A DNA stretch of 64,000 nucleotides from Ewingella sp049889095 (GTDB lineage: Bacteria; Pseudomonadota; Gammaproteobacteria; Enterobacterales; Enterobacteriaceae), in NCBI GenBank assembly GCA_049889095.1, contig JBLJFK010000001.1. One strand, given 5' to 3'. The translations under genes were made by a program, and so were the position numbers. Below the pieces are notes generated by a model. That model was not told where the DNA came from. It was given only the letters and a program-made list of their open reading frames with translations, and did no database searches. Shown piece by piece: positions 1 through 7,727 of the stretch. Within the stretch, counting starts at the first letter, position 1; each line of letters begins with the position of its first letter.

Positions 1-956
1 TCAACGAATTGCCAGAATTACCGTTGAAAATCATGATGAATATAGGTAACCCTGACCGTGCCTTTGACTTCGCCTGTTTGCCAAACGAAGGTGTCGGGCT
101 GGCGCGTCTGGAGTTCATTATCAACCGTATGATCGGTGTTCATCCGAAGGCTTTGCTGGAGTTTGATCAGCAGGAACCGGCATTGCAGCAAGAGATTAGC
201 AAGCTGATTCAGGGCTACGAAAGCCCGCGTGAATATTACGTGGCACGCTTGACTGAGGGTATCGCTACGCTCGGGGCCGCTTTCTGGCCGAAACGCGTCA
301 TCGTGCGGTTGTCTGATTTTAAATCTAACGAGTACGCTAATCTGGTCGGTGGTGAGAAGTACGAACCCCATGAGGAGAACCCGATGCTCGGTTTCCGTGG
401 CGCGGGCCGTTACGTTTCAGATAACTTCCGCGACTGCTTCGCACTGGAGTGTGAAGCGATGAAACGGGTGCGCAATGATATGGATCTCACAAACGTTGAA
501 GTCATGATCCCCTTCGTGCGCACCGTGGCGCAAGCCGAAGCCGTAGTAGCCGAGCTCGCTCGTCAGGGCCTAAAGCGTGGGGAGAACGGGCTGAAAGTGA
601 TCATGATGTGCGAAATCCCGTCTAATGCCTTACAAGCGGAACAGTTCCTCGAGCACTTTGACGGCTTCTCTATTGGTTCCAATGATATGACCCAGCTAAC
701 GTTGGGTCTGGACCGCGACTCCGGTGTTGTTTCTGAGTTATTTGATGAACGCAACGAGTCGGTAAAAATGCTGCTTTCAATGGCTATCAAAGCGGCCAAA
801 AAGCAGGGGAAATATGTGGGTATTTGCGGTCAGGGGCCTTCAGATCATCAGGATTTTGCGCAATGGCTGATGGATGAAGGTATCGATAGTTTGTCCCTCA
901 ATCCGGATACCGTTGTGCAAACCTGGCTGGCGCTGGGTGAAAAGAAAACGGCATAA
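1..956 (+). CDS. ppsA: Phosphoenolpyruvate synthase, C-terminal part (5' truncated by window edge)
   Basis: This is the last ~317 residues of PEP synthase, which makes phosphoenolpyruvate from pyruvate and ATP (products PEP, AMP, phosphate) in gluconeogenesis. The reading frame is open through the first base of the window, so the start lies upstream. The visible part is the PEP/pyruvate-binding barrel: GFRGAGRY, the EVMIPFVRT strand, SIGSNDMTQL and the GICGQGPSDH loop carrying the catalytic cysteine are all intact. It ends in a strong terminator. The order ppsA, rprA, ydiK, ydiJ agrees with E. coli. I am very sure of the identity; nothing can be said of its N-terminal domains or promoter. Confidence 0.97.
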   Translation, partial: NELPELPLKIMMNIGNPDRAFDFACLPNEGVGLARLEFIINRMIGVHPKALLEFDQQEPALQQEISKLIQGYESPREYYVARLTEGIATLGAAFWPKRVIVRLSDFKSNEYANLVGGEKYEPHEENPMLGFRGAGRYVSDNFRDCFALECEAMKRVRNDMDLTNVEVMIPFVRTVAQAEAVVAELARQGLKRGENGLKVIMMCEIPSNALQAEQFLEHFDGFSIGSNDMTQLTLGLDRDSGVVSELFDERNESVKMLLSMAIKAAKKQGKYVGICGQGPSDHQDFAQWLMDEGIDSLSLNPDTVVQTWLALGEKKTA

Positions 957-983
957 CTGATGTTTTAGTTGCAAAGATAATTG

Positions 984-1012
984 AAGCCGTGGTCTTGAGC
1001 CACGGCTTTTTT
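984..1012 (+). terminator. Rho-independent terminator of ppsA
   Basis: A 9-bp perfect stem (AAGCCGTGG / CCACGGCTT) with a 7-nt loop is followed directly by a T run, 28 bases after the ppsA stop. Confidence 0.9.
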
Positions 1013-1114
1013 ATTGTGTCTTAAGGCGTATTTTATTTCCATAAAAAAGGATTCTGGGGAGCTAAGCCCCGAATGCAATGACTGGATTTAGCGAAAGAAT
1101 CACTGATTCTGGAG

Positions 1115-1222
1115 AAAAAAAAAGCCCATCGTAGTAGATAGGCAAAGACTACACACAGCAATTTTTGGGTATGTAGGCTTAGGGGAAACCTTACATATAA
1201 ATCAGGGGGTTAAAAACGTAAC
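1115..1222 (-). ncRNA. rprA: RprA small regulatory RNA
   Basis: RprA is an Hfq-dependent sRNA which in E. coli activates translation of rpoS mRNA and is switched on by the Rcs envelope-stress phosphorelay. On the minus strand I see the family's conserved stretch TTGCTGTGTGTAGTCTTTGC (positions 1142-1161) followed by a terminator hairpin ending ACGATGGGC and nine T (1115-1130). A CCCC-TAAG segment upstream resembles the rpoS-pairing region. A -10 like TATTAT at 1228-1233 sets the 5' end near 1222, giving ~108 nt, close to the ~105 nt of E. coli RprA. Location between ppsA and ydiK is the E. coli position. The 5' half has diverged, so the exact start is inferred. Confidence 0.9.
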
Positions 1223-1259
1223 TGTTAATAATACTAGGGATCTGCAGGGTTTTCGTCTG

Positions 1260-1273
1260 TAAGATTTGTCTTA
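1260..1273 (-). promoter_or_regulatory. RcsB box of rprA
   Basis: TAAGACAAATCTTA (minus strand) is a near-palindrome close to the RcsAB consensus TAAGAATATTCCTA. It lies about 27 bases upstream of the -10 hexamer TATTAT (1228-1233) of rprA, where an RcsB activator site is expected. No good -35 hexamer is seen, consistent with an activator-dependent promoter. Confidence 0.7.
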
Positions 1274-1448
1274 ATAGCAATTATTACTATAGCCAACTAA
1301 TTGATGTGATTTTTAAAAAGAGTAAGTCGCTGATTTGAGTCGGAGAATTTACCGGGGCAATATTAGACAGAGGTCAATATCGCGCTGCCTGCCTCACGAA
1401 AAAATAACGTCGTTATGACAGGTAGCGCGGTAAGGGTATATTTAGATC

Positions 1449-2546
1449 TTACTCATCAAGGGTTCTGACAACCTGATGAATGTCATGTTCAGGTTCTGGC
1501 GCTTCATTAACCCAAAGTGAAATCAGTCGATAAGAGACGGCCAGAACCACCGGGCCAATGAACAGGCCTATCATCCCGAAGGCAAACAGGCCACCGATAA
1601 CGCCGGAGAGAATGAGTAACATCGGCAGATCTGCACCCATACGTATTAGCACCGGACGCAAAACGTTATCGAGCGATCCAACCACACAACTCCACACCAA
1701 AAGAACCGTGCCTAATGTGTTGTCCCCGGTCCAGTAGAGCCAGATGATAGCGGGAATAAGCACCAGCAAGGGGCCGATTTGCGCCACACAACATACAAAC
1801 ATCACTACGGTCAGCACCGTTGCGTAAGGAATGCCTGCGATAGCCAAACCGATACCGCCGAGCACTGATTGCACAATTGCGGTAACGACAACGCCCAGTG
1901 CGACTGCGCGGATCGCCTGGCCTGCCAGGATAACGGCGGCATCACCGCGGTCTGCGGCCAAACGCACAGCAAAGTGGCGGATCCCCATGCCAACTTGTTC
2001 ACCACGACTGTAAAGCAGGGCGCTAAACAACAGCATCAGCGAACAGTGAACAATAAAGCGTCCCAGATGACCAGCCTGCGTCAGGAACCATGACGCGGTT
2101 TGCCCGACGTAAGGCTGCAATTTGGTCATTAAGGCATTGCCGCCACTGTTAATGATTGAGTGCCAACCGCTGTATAACTTATGGCCGACCAGAGGAATAG
2201 AACGCAGCCATTGGAAGTCAGGTAAATGTAGGCTGGACGGGTTGCCGGCCAGTTGTACTAACGGTGCGCCATTCTCAATTGCACTGCTCACCAGCAGCGC
2301 GATGGGCAGAACAAACAGCAAAATTAGCAAGAGCGTCATTACGATCACCGCGAGGAAACGTTTACCCCAAAGCAATCTTTGTAGTTTGATCATCAAAGGC
2401 CATGTGGCAATAACCACCATTCCCGCCCAGGCAAAACCTAAAATAAAAGGCTGGACGATCCAAATGCTGGCTACCGTCATCAGGGCAATAAATAAAACCC
2501 CAAACATAATTTGAGGCAAATCATAACGTTTAATCGGGAGATTCAT
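1449..2546 (-). CDS. ydiK: AI-2E family transporter YdiK
   Basis: A 365-residue polytopic inner-membrane protein of the AI-2E/PerM permease family. Members have about 7-8 membrane segments; here hydrophobic stretches are clear near residues 10-45, 55-85, 155-180, 205-235, 240-270 and 295-345. The family includes a TqsA member that affects autoinducer-2 export, but the substrate of YdiK is unknown. Its place upstream of ydiJ, on the opposite strand, is as in E. coli. The ATG at 2546 opens with MNLPIKRYDLPQI, typical of the family start. Function beyond membrane transport should not be assumed. Confidence 0.9.
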   Translation of the reverse strand: MNLPIKRYDLPQIMFGVLFIALMTVASIWIVQPFILGFAWAGMVVIATWPLMIKLQRLLWGKRFLAVIVMTLLLILLFVLPIALLVSSAIENGAPLVQLAGNPSSLHLPDFQWLRSIPLVGHKLYSGWHSIINSGGNALMTKLQPYVGQTASWFLTQAGHLGRFIVHCSLMLLFSALLYSRGEQVGMGIRHFAVRLAADRGDAAVILAGQAIRAVALGVVVTAIVQSVLGGIGLAIAGIPYATVLTVVMFVCCVAQIGPLLVLIPAIIWLYWTGDNTLGTVLLVWSCVVGSLDNVLRPVLIRMGADLPMLLILSGVIGGLFAFGMIGLFIGPVVLAVSYRLISLWVNEAPEPEHDIHQVVRTLDE

Positions 2547-2817
2547 TCTTGGTTCTCATAGTAAAACAGGGCAATACGCCTGAATAACGCTCTCAATTAC
2601 TGCAGATCATTACGCTGGTAAGCATGGAGCATTTCTTTGTTTTTGGACAGCACGCTGCACATTTTGTTATTAGTCCGCATTGTGGTTTTGCGCTCTTATC
2701 AAGTTTGGGGACCACTGATGACACTCAGACGAAGCACTGGAAAACGAAGTATGTTAGTTTTTATATTGGGTAAAGAACAGGGCCCGGCAAACAACAACAA
2801 AGACAGAGTCAAAATAA

Positions 2818-5800
2818 ATGATCCCACAGATTTCACAGGCACCTGGCATTATTCAACTGGTGCTCGACTTTTTGGAAGCGTTAAAGAAAGACGGGTTTAC
2901 GGGTGACGTGACGACAACCTATGCCGACCGGCTAACCATGGCGACGGATAACAGCGTCTATCAGCTCTTGCCTGATGCCGTATTGTTTCCGAAAGCGACA
3001 TCGGACGTTGCCTTGCTGGCAAGGCTTGCCGGGCATGAACGTTTCCGAACGTTAGTCTTCACACCACGCGGTGGCGGCACAGGGACCAACGGGCAGTCAC
3101 TTAATCGCGGAGTTGTGGTGGATATGTCCCGGCATATGAACCGTATTCTGGACGTGAATGTTGAACAGGGATGGGTAAAAGTTGAAGCAGGCGTAATTAA
3201 AGACCAGCTCAATGATTATCTGCGACCGCTCGGTTATTTCTTCTCTCCTGAACTTTCAACCAGCAATCGTGCGACGCTCGGTGGAATGATCAATACCGAT
3301 GCGTCAGGCCAGGGTTCGCTGGTCTACGGTAAAACCTCTGACCACGTGCTGGGGCTGCGCGCCATAGTTATTGGTGGCGATATGCTTGACACCACGGCCA
3401 TGCCGACTGAGCTTGCCAATAAACTGGGTGAGGAGGATTCGGTCATCGGACGGATTTATCGTACCGTGCTCAGCAGTTGCCGTGATAACCGTGCATTGGT
3501 GATCGAAAAATTTCCCAAACTTAATCGCTTTCTCACCGGTTATGACCTGCGCCATGTACTGAGCGATGATCTGCAAACCTTTAACCTGACCCGTATTCTC
3601 ACTGGTTCGGAAGGCTCGCTGGCCTTTATCACGGAAGCGCGACTAAATATTACGCCTATTCCAAAAGTGCGACGTCTGGTCAACATTAAGTACGATTCAT
3701 TTAATTCCGCTCTGCGCAACGCACCATTTATGGTTGAGGCGAAGGCCTTGTCGGTGGAAACGGTGGACTCAAAAGTGCTGAATCTGGCACGTGAGGACAT
3801 CGTTTGGCATACCGTTAGTGACTATATTACCGATGTTCCCGGTAAGGATATGCAAGGTCTGAATATCGTTGAGTTTGCCGGTGATGATGGCGAACTGATT
3901 GAATGTCAGTTGGAGGCGTTGTGTGAACGTCTGGACGGTCTGATCAGTGACGGTGAAGGTGGCGTTATCGGTTATCAGATTTGTGCCGACCTGCCAGGCA
4001 TTGAGCGCATTTATAATATGCGCAAGAAAGCCGTGGGCCTGCTGGGTAATGCAAAAGGTCAGGCCAAGCCGCTGCCCTTTGCGGAAGATACCTGCGTTCC
4101 ACCTGAATCGTTGGCGGACTATATTGTTGAGTTCCGCGCACTTCTCGACAGCCATAATCTGAGTTATGGCATGTTCGGTCACGTCGATGCCGGCGTGCTG
4201 CATGTACGTCCGGCGCTGGATATGTGTGACCCGCAGCAGGAAGTCTTGCTGAAGCAAATTTCCGATCAGGTTGTGGCGCTGACGGCGAAATACGGCGGCC
4301 TTCTGTGGGGGGAGCATGGAAAAGGTTTTCGTGCCGAATACAGTCCGGCTTTTTTTGGTGAAGTACTGTTTACTGAGCTTCGCCGCATTAAGTCAGTATT
4401 TGACCCTGACAACCGGCTGAATCCTGGCAAGATTTGTGCGCCACTTGATTGTGATGAGCCGATGATGAAAGTGGACGCTGAAAAGCGTGGCACGCTGGAC
4501 CGCCGTATTCCACTGGAGGTGCGACAGTCATTTCGTGGTGCCATGGAGTGTAACGGCAACGGCCTCTGCTTTAACTTTGATGTCAAAAGCCCGATGTGTC
4601 CTTCGATGAAAATCACCGGCAGCCGCATCCATTCGCCAAAAGGGCGTGCCGGTCTGGTGCGCGAATGGCTGCGTTTGCTCTCCGAGCAAGGTGTCGATCC
4701 GTTGGCGCTGGAAAATGCGTTGCCGCAGCAGAAAATGAGTTTTCGCCGACTGATCGATAGGACACGCAACACCTGGTATGCCAATAAGGGAGAGTACGAC
4801 TTCTCCCATGAGGTGAAAGAGGCTATGTCCGGCTGTCTGGCATGTAAGGCGTGTTCGACACAGTGCCCGATAAAAATCGATGTTCCCGGCTTCCGCTCGC
4901 GTTTCTTGCAGCTTTATCACACCCGATATTTGCGCCCCGCGCGTGACTATTTGGTTGCTGGAGTGGAAAGTTATACGCCGCTGATGGCGAAAGCGCCCAA
5001 GGTGTTCAACTTCTTCTTTAGCCAGCCCTGGGTTAGGGATATGAGCCGTAAAAGCATCGGCATGGTAGACCTGCCATTGCTTTCATCGCCGACTCTGCGC
5101 CAGCAACTGCTTGGCCACAGCGCAATCAAGATGACGCTGGAGCAACTGGAAAAAATCAGTCCCGCGCAGCGCAGCAACTATGTGCTGATTGTGCAGGATC
5201 CTTTCACCAGCTATTACGATGCTCATGTAGTGGCTGACTTCGTCCGCTTGGTGGAGAAGTTGGGGCTGAAACCGGTTCTGCTGCCATTCTCGCCAAACGG
5301 CAAAGCGCAGCATATCAAAGGGTTCTTACAGCGGTTCGCCAAAACGGCTAAGAAAACCTCTTTATTCCTCAATCGTGTGGCCCAGTTAGGCATGCCGCTG
5401 GTGGGTGTTGATCCGGCACTGGTGCTCTGCTATCGCGACGAATATAAAGAGATCCTTGGTGCAACGCGTGGTTCATTCGAGGTCCAGCTGGTGCATGAAT
5501 GGCTGGGTAAATTGCTGATGGAGCTACCCGAACAGCAACAAAGTGGCGAATCCTGGTATCTGTTTGGGCATTGTACCGAAAGTACGGCATTGCCAGGGAG
5601 CAGTAAGCAGTGGAGCGATATTTTCGCCCGTTATGGTGCCAAACTTGAGAATATCAGTGTCGGCTGTTGCGGCATGGCCGGTACGTATGGGCATGAAAGT
5701 AAAAATATTCAAAACTCGTTGGGTATCTATGAACTGTCGTGGCACCAGTCCTTGCAGCGTCTGCCTCGTCAGCGCTGTCTGGCGACGGGTTACTCATGCC

Positions 5801-5874
5801 GCAGTCAGGTCAAACGTATCGAAGGTAATGGTTTACGCCATCCTTTACAGGCACTACTGGAATTGATCCCTTAA
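2818..5874 (+). CDS. ydiJ: FAD-linked oxidase / Fe-S protein YdiJ (D-2-hydroxyglutarate dehydrogenase type)
   Basis: A 1018-residue fusion: an FAD_binding_4 domain (residues ~45-270, with TPRGGGTGTNGQS), a C-terminal FAD-oxidase domain (~290-550), then an Fe-S part with a CxxCxxC-type cluster motif (CLACKACSTQCP, ~680) and a CCG-type domain near the end (GCCGMAGTYGHE, ~945). This layout is that of E. coli YdiJ, reported as a D-2-hydroxyglutarate dehydrogenase that recycles the by-product of serine synthesis. Length equals the E. coli protein. The start ATG gives MIPQISQAPG, matching the family. The menI start is 19 bases downstream, so the two genes are probably co-transcribed. Confidence 0.93.
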   Translation: MIPQISQAPGIIQLVLDFLEALKKDGFTGDVTTTYADRLTMATDNSVYQLLPDAVLFPKATSDVALLARLAGHERFRTLVFTPRGGGTGTNGQSLNRGVVVDMSRHMNRILDVNVEQGWVKVEAGVIKDQLNDYLRPLGYFFSPELSTSNRATLGGMINTDASGQGSLVYGKTSDHVLGLRAIVIGGDMLDTTAMPTELANKLGEEDSVIGRIYRTVLSSCRDNRALVIEKFPKLNRFLTGYDLRHVLSDDLQTFNLTRILTGSEGSLAFITEARLNITPIPKVRRLVNIKYDSFNSALRNAPFMVEAKALSVETVDSKVLNLAREDIVWHTVSDYITDVPGKDMQGLNIVEFAGDDGELIECQLEALCERLDGLISDGEGGVIGYQICADLPGIERIYNMRKKAVGLLGNAKGQAKPLPFAEDTCVPPESLADYIVEFRALLDSHNLSYGMFGHVDAGVLHVRPALDMCDPQQEVLLKQISDQVVALTAKYGGLLWGEHGKGFRAEYSPAFFGEVLFTELRRIKSVFDPDNRLNPGKICAPLDCDEPMMKVDAEKRGTLDRRIPLEVRQSFRGAMECNGNGLCFNFDVKSPMCPSMKITGSRIHSPKGRAGLVREWLRLLSEQGVDPLALENALPQQKMSFRRLIDRTRNTWYANKGEYDFSHEVKEAMSGCLACKACSTQCPIKIDVPGFRSRFLQLYHTRYLRPARDYLVAGVESYTPLMAKAPKVFNFFFSQPWVRDMSRKSIGMVDLPLLSSPTLRQQLLGHSAIKMTLEQLEKISPAQRSNYVLIVQDPFTSYYDAHVVADFVRLVEKLGLKPVLLPFSPNGKAQHIKGFLQRFAKTAKKTSLFLNRVAQLGMPLVGVDPALVLCYRDEYKEILGATRGSFEVQLVHEWLGKLLMELPEQQQSGESWYLFGHCTESTALPGSSKQWSDIFARYGAKLENISVGCCGMAGTYGHESKNIQNSLGIYELSWHQSLQRLPRQRCLATGYSCRSQVKRIEGNGLRHPLQALLELIP

Positions 5875-5892
5875 AGGTTGCAGGAGCAGCAC

Positions 5893-6312
5893 ATGGCTTT
5901 TTGGAAAAGAGAAACCACGCTAGAGGCGCTTAATCACGCCAGCTTGGGATGCATGGTTGGGCATGTTGGGATCGAGTTTACTTTGCTGGGTGAAGATTAT
6001 CTTGAAGCCACCATGCCAGTTGACTCACGTACCAAGCAACCCTTCGGGCTGCTGCACGGCGGTGCATCGGTGGTATTGGCCGAGTCGATGGGGTCAATGG
6101 CCGGGTATCTGTGTACGCGAGGCGAACAGCAGGTCGTTGGGGTAGAAATCAATGCCAATCATCTGCGCGCCGCCACGCAGGGCCATGTCAAAGGGGTTTG
6201 TCGTGCCTTGCATGTGGGTCGCCGTAATCAGGTCTGGCAGATTGAGATTTTCGATGACCAGCAAAAACTCTGCTGTATTTCACGGCTGACGACGATGGTG
6301 ATTGATATTTAA
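5893..6312 (+). CDS. menI: 1,4-dihydroxy-2-naphthoyl-CoA hydrolase (hotdog thioesterase)
   Basis: MenI (YdiI) hydrolyses DHNA-CoA in menaquinone and phylloquinone-type quinone synthesis. The 139-residue protein is a single hotdog domain with the conserved stretch TKQPFGLLHGGASVVLAES, containing the HGG loop and the catalytic glutamate. I chose the ATG at 5893 (MAFWKRETTLEALN, like E. coli MIWKRKITLEALN) preceded by CAGGAG; a TTG 15 bases upstream keeps the same frame but sits before the ribosome site. It follows ydiJ by 18 bases and ends before a terminator. Confidence 0.93.
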   Translation: MAFWKRETTLEALNHASLGCMVGHVGIEFTLLGEDYLEATMPVDSRTKQPFGLLHGGASVVLAESMGSMAGYLCTRGEQQVVGVEINANHLRAATQGHVKGVCRALHVGRRNQVWQIEIFDDQQKLCCISRLTTMVIDI

Positions 6313-6349
6313 ACCGACCACGGACGTTTGATTAAATCTGAAGGGCAGG

Positions 6350-6380
6350 GCGGAGGCATTTTCATTGCTTCCGCTTTTTT
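6350..6380 (+). terminator. Terminator of ydiJ-menI
   Basis: An 8-bp stem GCGGAGGC / GCTTCCGC (one G-T pair) with a 9-nt loop and six T. Confidence 0.8.
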
Positions 6381-6422
6381 ATTTATTTACAGGGTAAGCA
6401 GGGTAAGTTGAAACGAATTTGT

Positions 6423-6827
6423 TTAAAGCTGAAAAGGCACGCGTTTAACAAAATCATTTTGGAAGGCCGTCGCTTTTTCCCAGATGCCCATCATGGCATA
6501 ATAGTGACAGATCAATTTCAATGTATGACGCGCGAAGTGGTAACTCTGCACGCGGAAAAGCTCGATCCGGTGGGGCGTGTTGATCTCAATAATAAGACGG
6601 TTATGCAGTTTACACAGCGCATGTAAGTAACTGTGGTCATCACCGTTTTGCAGGCAAAGATTCGCCAGGTCGAGGCAGTGCGTGTTGAAGCGCTTAAGCT
6701 GGTTGAGGTCGGCATCTTCACGGCGCAGGGCGGCTTCGGTCAGATAAAAGTCTACCGTGGCGTCGCGAACGCTGAATTTGTATTCGTCGATTTTATTTTG
6801 CAGCCACGCATTAACAGATTGAGCCAT
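6423..6827 (-). CDS. Unrecognised 134-residue protein behind a Fur box
   Basis: I do not recognise this family. The product (134 residues, MAQSVNAWLQNKIDEYKFSV...) has no signal peptide or membrane segment, appears mostly helical, and carries several cysteines and histidines (CLDLANLCLQNGDDHSYLHA, CHYYAMMG). The helix-turn-helix rhythm with repeated small/large pairs is faintly like a TPR or helical-bundle protein, but this is only an impression. The ATG at 6827 is preceded by a weak ribosome site and, only 19 bases further upstream, by a strong Fur box, so iron-repressed expression is inferred. It stands alone between menI and the suf operon. It could be an iron-starvation accessory factor; no function is assigned. 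Confidence 0.75.
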   Translation of the reverse strand: MAQSVNAWLQNKIDEYKFSVRDATVDFYLTEAALRREDADLNQLKRFNTHCLDLANLCLQNGDDHSYLHALCKLHNRLIIEINTPHRIELFRVQSYHFARHTLKLICHYYAMMGIWEKATAFQNDFVKRVPFQL

Positions 6828-6845
6828 TCACTTCAGTCCAATTTT

Positions 6846-6864
6846 ATGAATGATAACCATTATC
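6846..6864. promoter_or_regulatory. Fur box upstream of the unknown 134-residue gene
   Basis: ATGAATGATAACCATTATC matches 15 of 19 positions of the classical Fur consensus GATAATGATAATCATTATC. It ends up against a TAAAAT (minus strand, ~6841-6846) that could be the -10 of the divergent gene. The sufA start is ~450 bases away on the other side, so the site most likely serves the minus-strand gene. Confidence 0.8.
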
Positions 6865-7214
6865 AATATGAGAATGCATCATATTGCTAAATGAGCGGCG
6901 GATCAATCGGGGCAATGGCTTTATTTTCGGCGGGGTTAATGGACCTAATAGCCATTATTTTAGTGCGGGAATGGCGATAAAAAAGGCATTTCTTGACTAT
7001 AAATGACCGAATTCATAAATAGGTATTTCCGATGAATGTTTTATAATAGTTATCAGGAACACTATTTATCCTGCGGCCGCCGTGGGGACCTGGCTTTTTT
7101 TAACAAAAAATTGACAACTTATTCAATGTGTTGATGGCTGCGGTGTTTAAGACCCGCCAGCAGCTAGCCTGAGAAAGCGCAGGCGTTGAGTGACTCTCCT
7201 CACGCGAAATCGCT
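6865..7214. other. Gene-free region upstream of suf
   Basis: No coding frame is convincing here. A perfect TATAAT stands at 7042-7047 but lacks a good -35, and a T7 run at ~7097-7103 has only a poor stem before it. In E. coli this interval holds sites for OxyR and IHF and, nearby, the small RNA RydB; I cannot recognise any of them with confidence. Confidence 0.5.
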
Positions 7215-7239
7215 ATACCCTCTTAAAACAAGAGGTTGA
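7215..7239 (+). promoter_or_regulatory. Candidate IscR type-2 site at the suf promoter
   Basis: An inverted repeat CCTCTT-AAAAC-AAGAGG places CC and GG 13 bases apart, the spacing of IscR type-2 sites (AxxxCCxxAxxxxxxxTAxGG). Inner positions differ from the consensus, so this is only a candidate. It overlaps the -35 element and abuts the Fur box, the arrangement known for E. coli suf, where apo-IscR activates. Confidence 0.4.
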
Positions 7240-7263
7240 AGTGATACATGTTATCACTAGAAT
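7236..7263 (+). promoter_or_regulatory. sufA promoter with internal Fur-type palindrome
   Basis: A -35 TTGAAG (7236-7241), 16-base spacer and -10 TAGAAT (7258-7263). The spacer is filled by the perfect palindrome AGTGATACATGTTATCACT (7240-7258), whose core TGATACATGTTATCA matches 11 of 14 positions of the Fur 7-1-7 consensus. Fur bound here would block RNA polymerase, as in E. coli suf. Confidence 0.65.
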
Positions 7264-7311
7264 AGGCTTAATAGGTCTTGTCTATGACCCTGAAACGAAG
7301 AGGTAGGACAG

Positions 7312-7683
7312 ATGCAAACTGAAACTGTCGGTACATTTTCTTTAGATGAAAATGTTTGGCAAGGTGTCACGTTGACTGACTCTGCTGCAAAGCAGGTTAA
7401 AACGTTGATCACTCAGGATCCTGAGGTCAAAGGACTACAAATCTCTGTTAAGCAGTCCGGTTGCGCCGGTTTTGCCTATGTACTTGACCTGACCAAGCAA
7501 CCTGCCAGCGATGATCTGGTGTTTGAGCACGACGGCGCGAAGTTGTTCATTCCGGTGAAAGCCATGCCTTTCATTGATGGTACCGAGGTGGATTATGTCC
7601 GTGAAGGGCTTAATCAGATATTTAAATTCAATAATCCTAAAGCTCAACATGCCTGCGGGTGTGGCGAAAGCTTTGGTGTTTAA
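7312..7683 (+). CDS. sufA: Fe-S cluster assembly carrier SufA
   Basis: An A-type carrier that accepts Fe-S clusters from SufBCD and passes them to target proteins. The 123-residue protein has the three conserved cysteines C51 (SGCAGF), C115 and C117 (ACGCGESF) that hold the cluster. The ATG at 7312 has an AGAGGTAGGA ribosome site. It is the first gene of sufABCDSE and is followed by sufB after 44 bases. Expression should rise in iron starvation or oxidative stress through the promoter sites just upstream. Confidence 0.97.
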   Translation: MQTETVGTFSLDENVWQGVTLTDSAAKQVKTLITQDPEVKGLQISVKQSGCAGFAYVLDLTKQPASDDLVFEHDGAKLFIPVKAMPFIDGTEVDYVREGLNQIFKFNNPKAQHACGCGESFGV

Positions 7684-7727
7684 CTTTCTTTTATAAACGA
7701 AATTGTAAACGAAGCGATGTAACCAAT

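Noticed and set aside
3769..4317. 182-residue minus-strand frame inside ydiJ
   Set aside because: Antisense shadow of a clearly coding gene; no ribosome site or family match.
7042..7106. Possible sRNA upstream of sufA (TATAAT then T run)
   Set aside because: No usable -35 and the T run is not preceded by a real stem; RydB could not be recognised.
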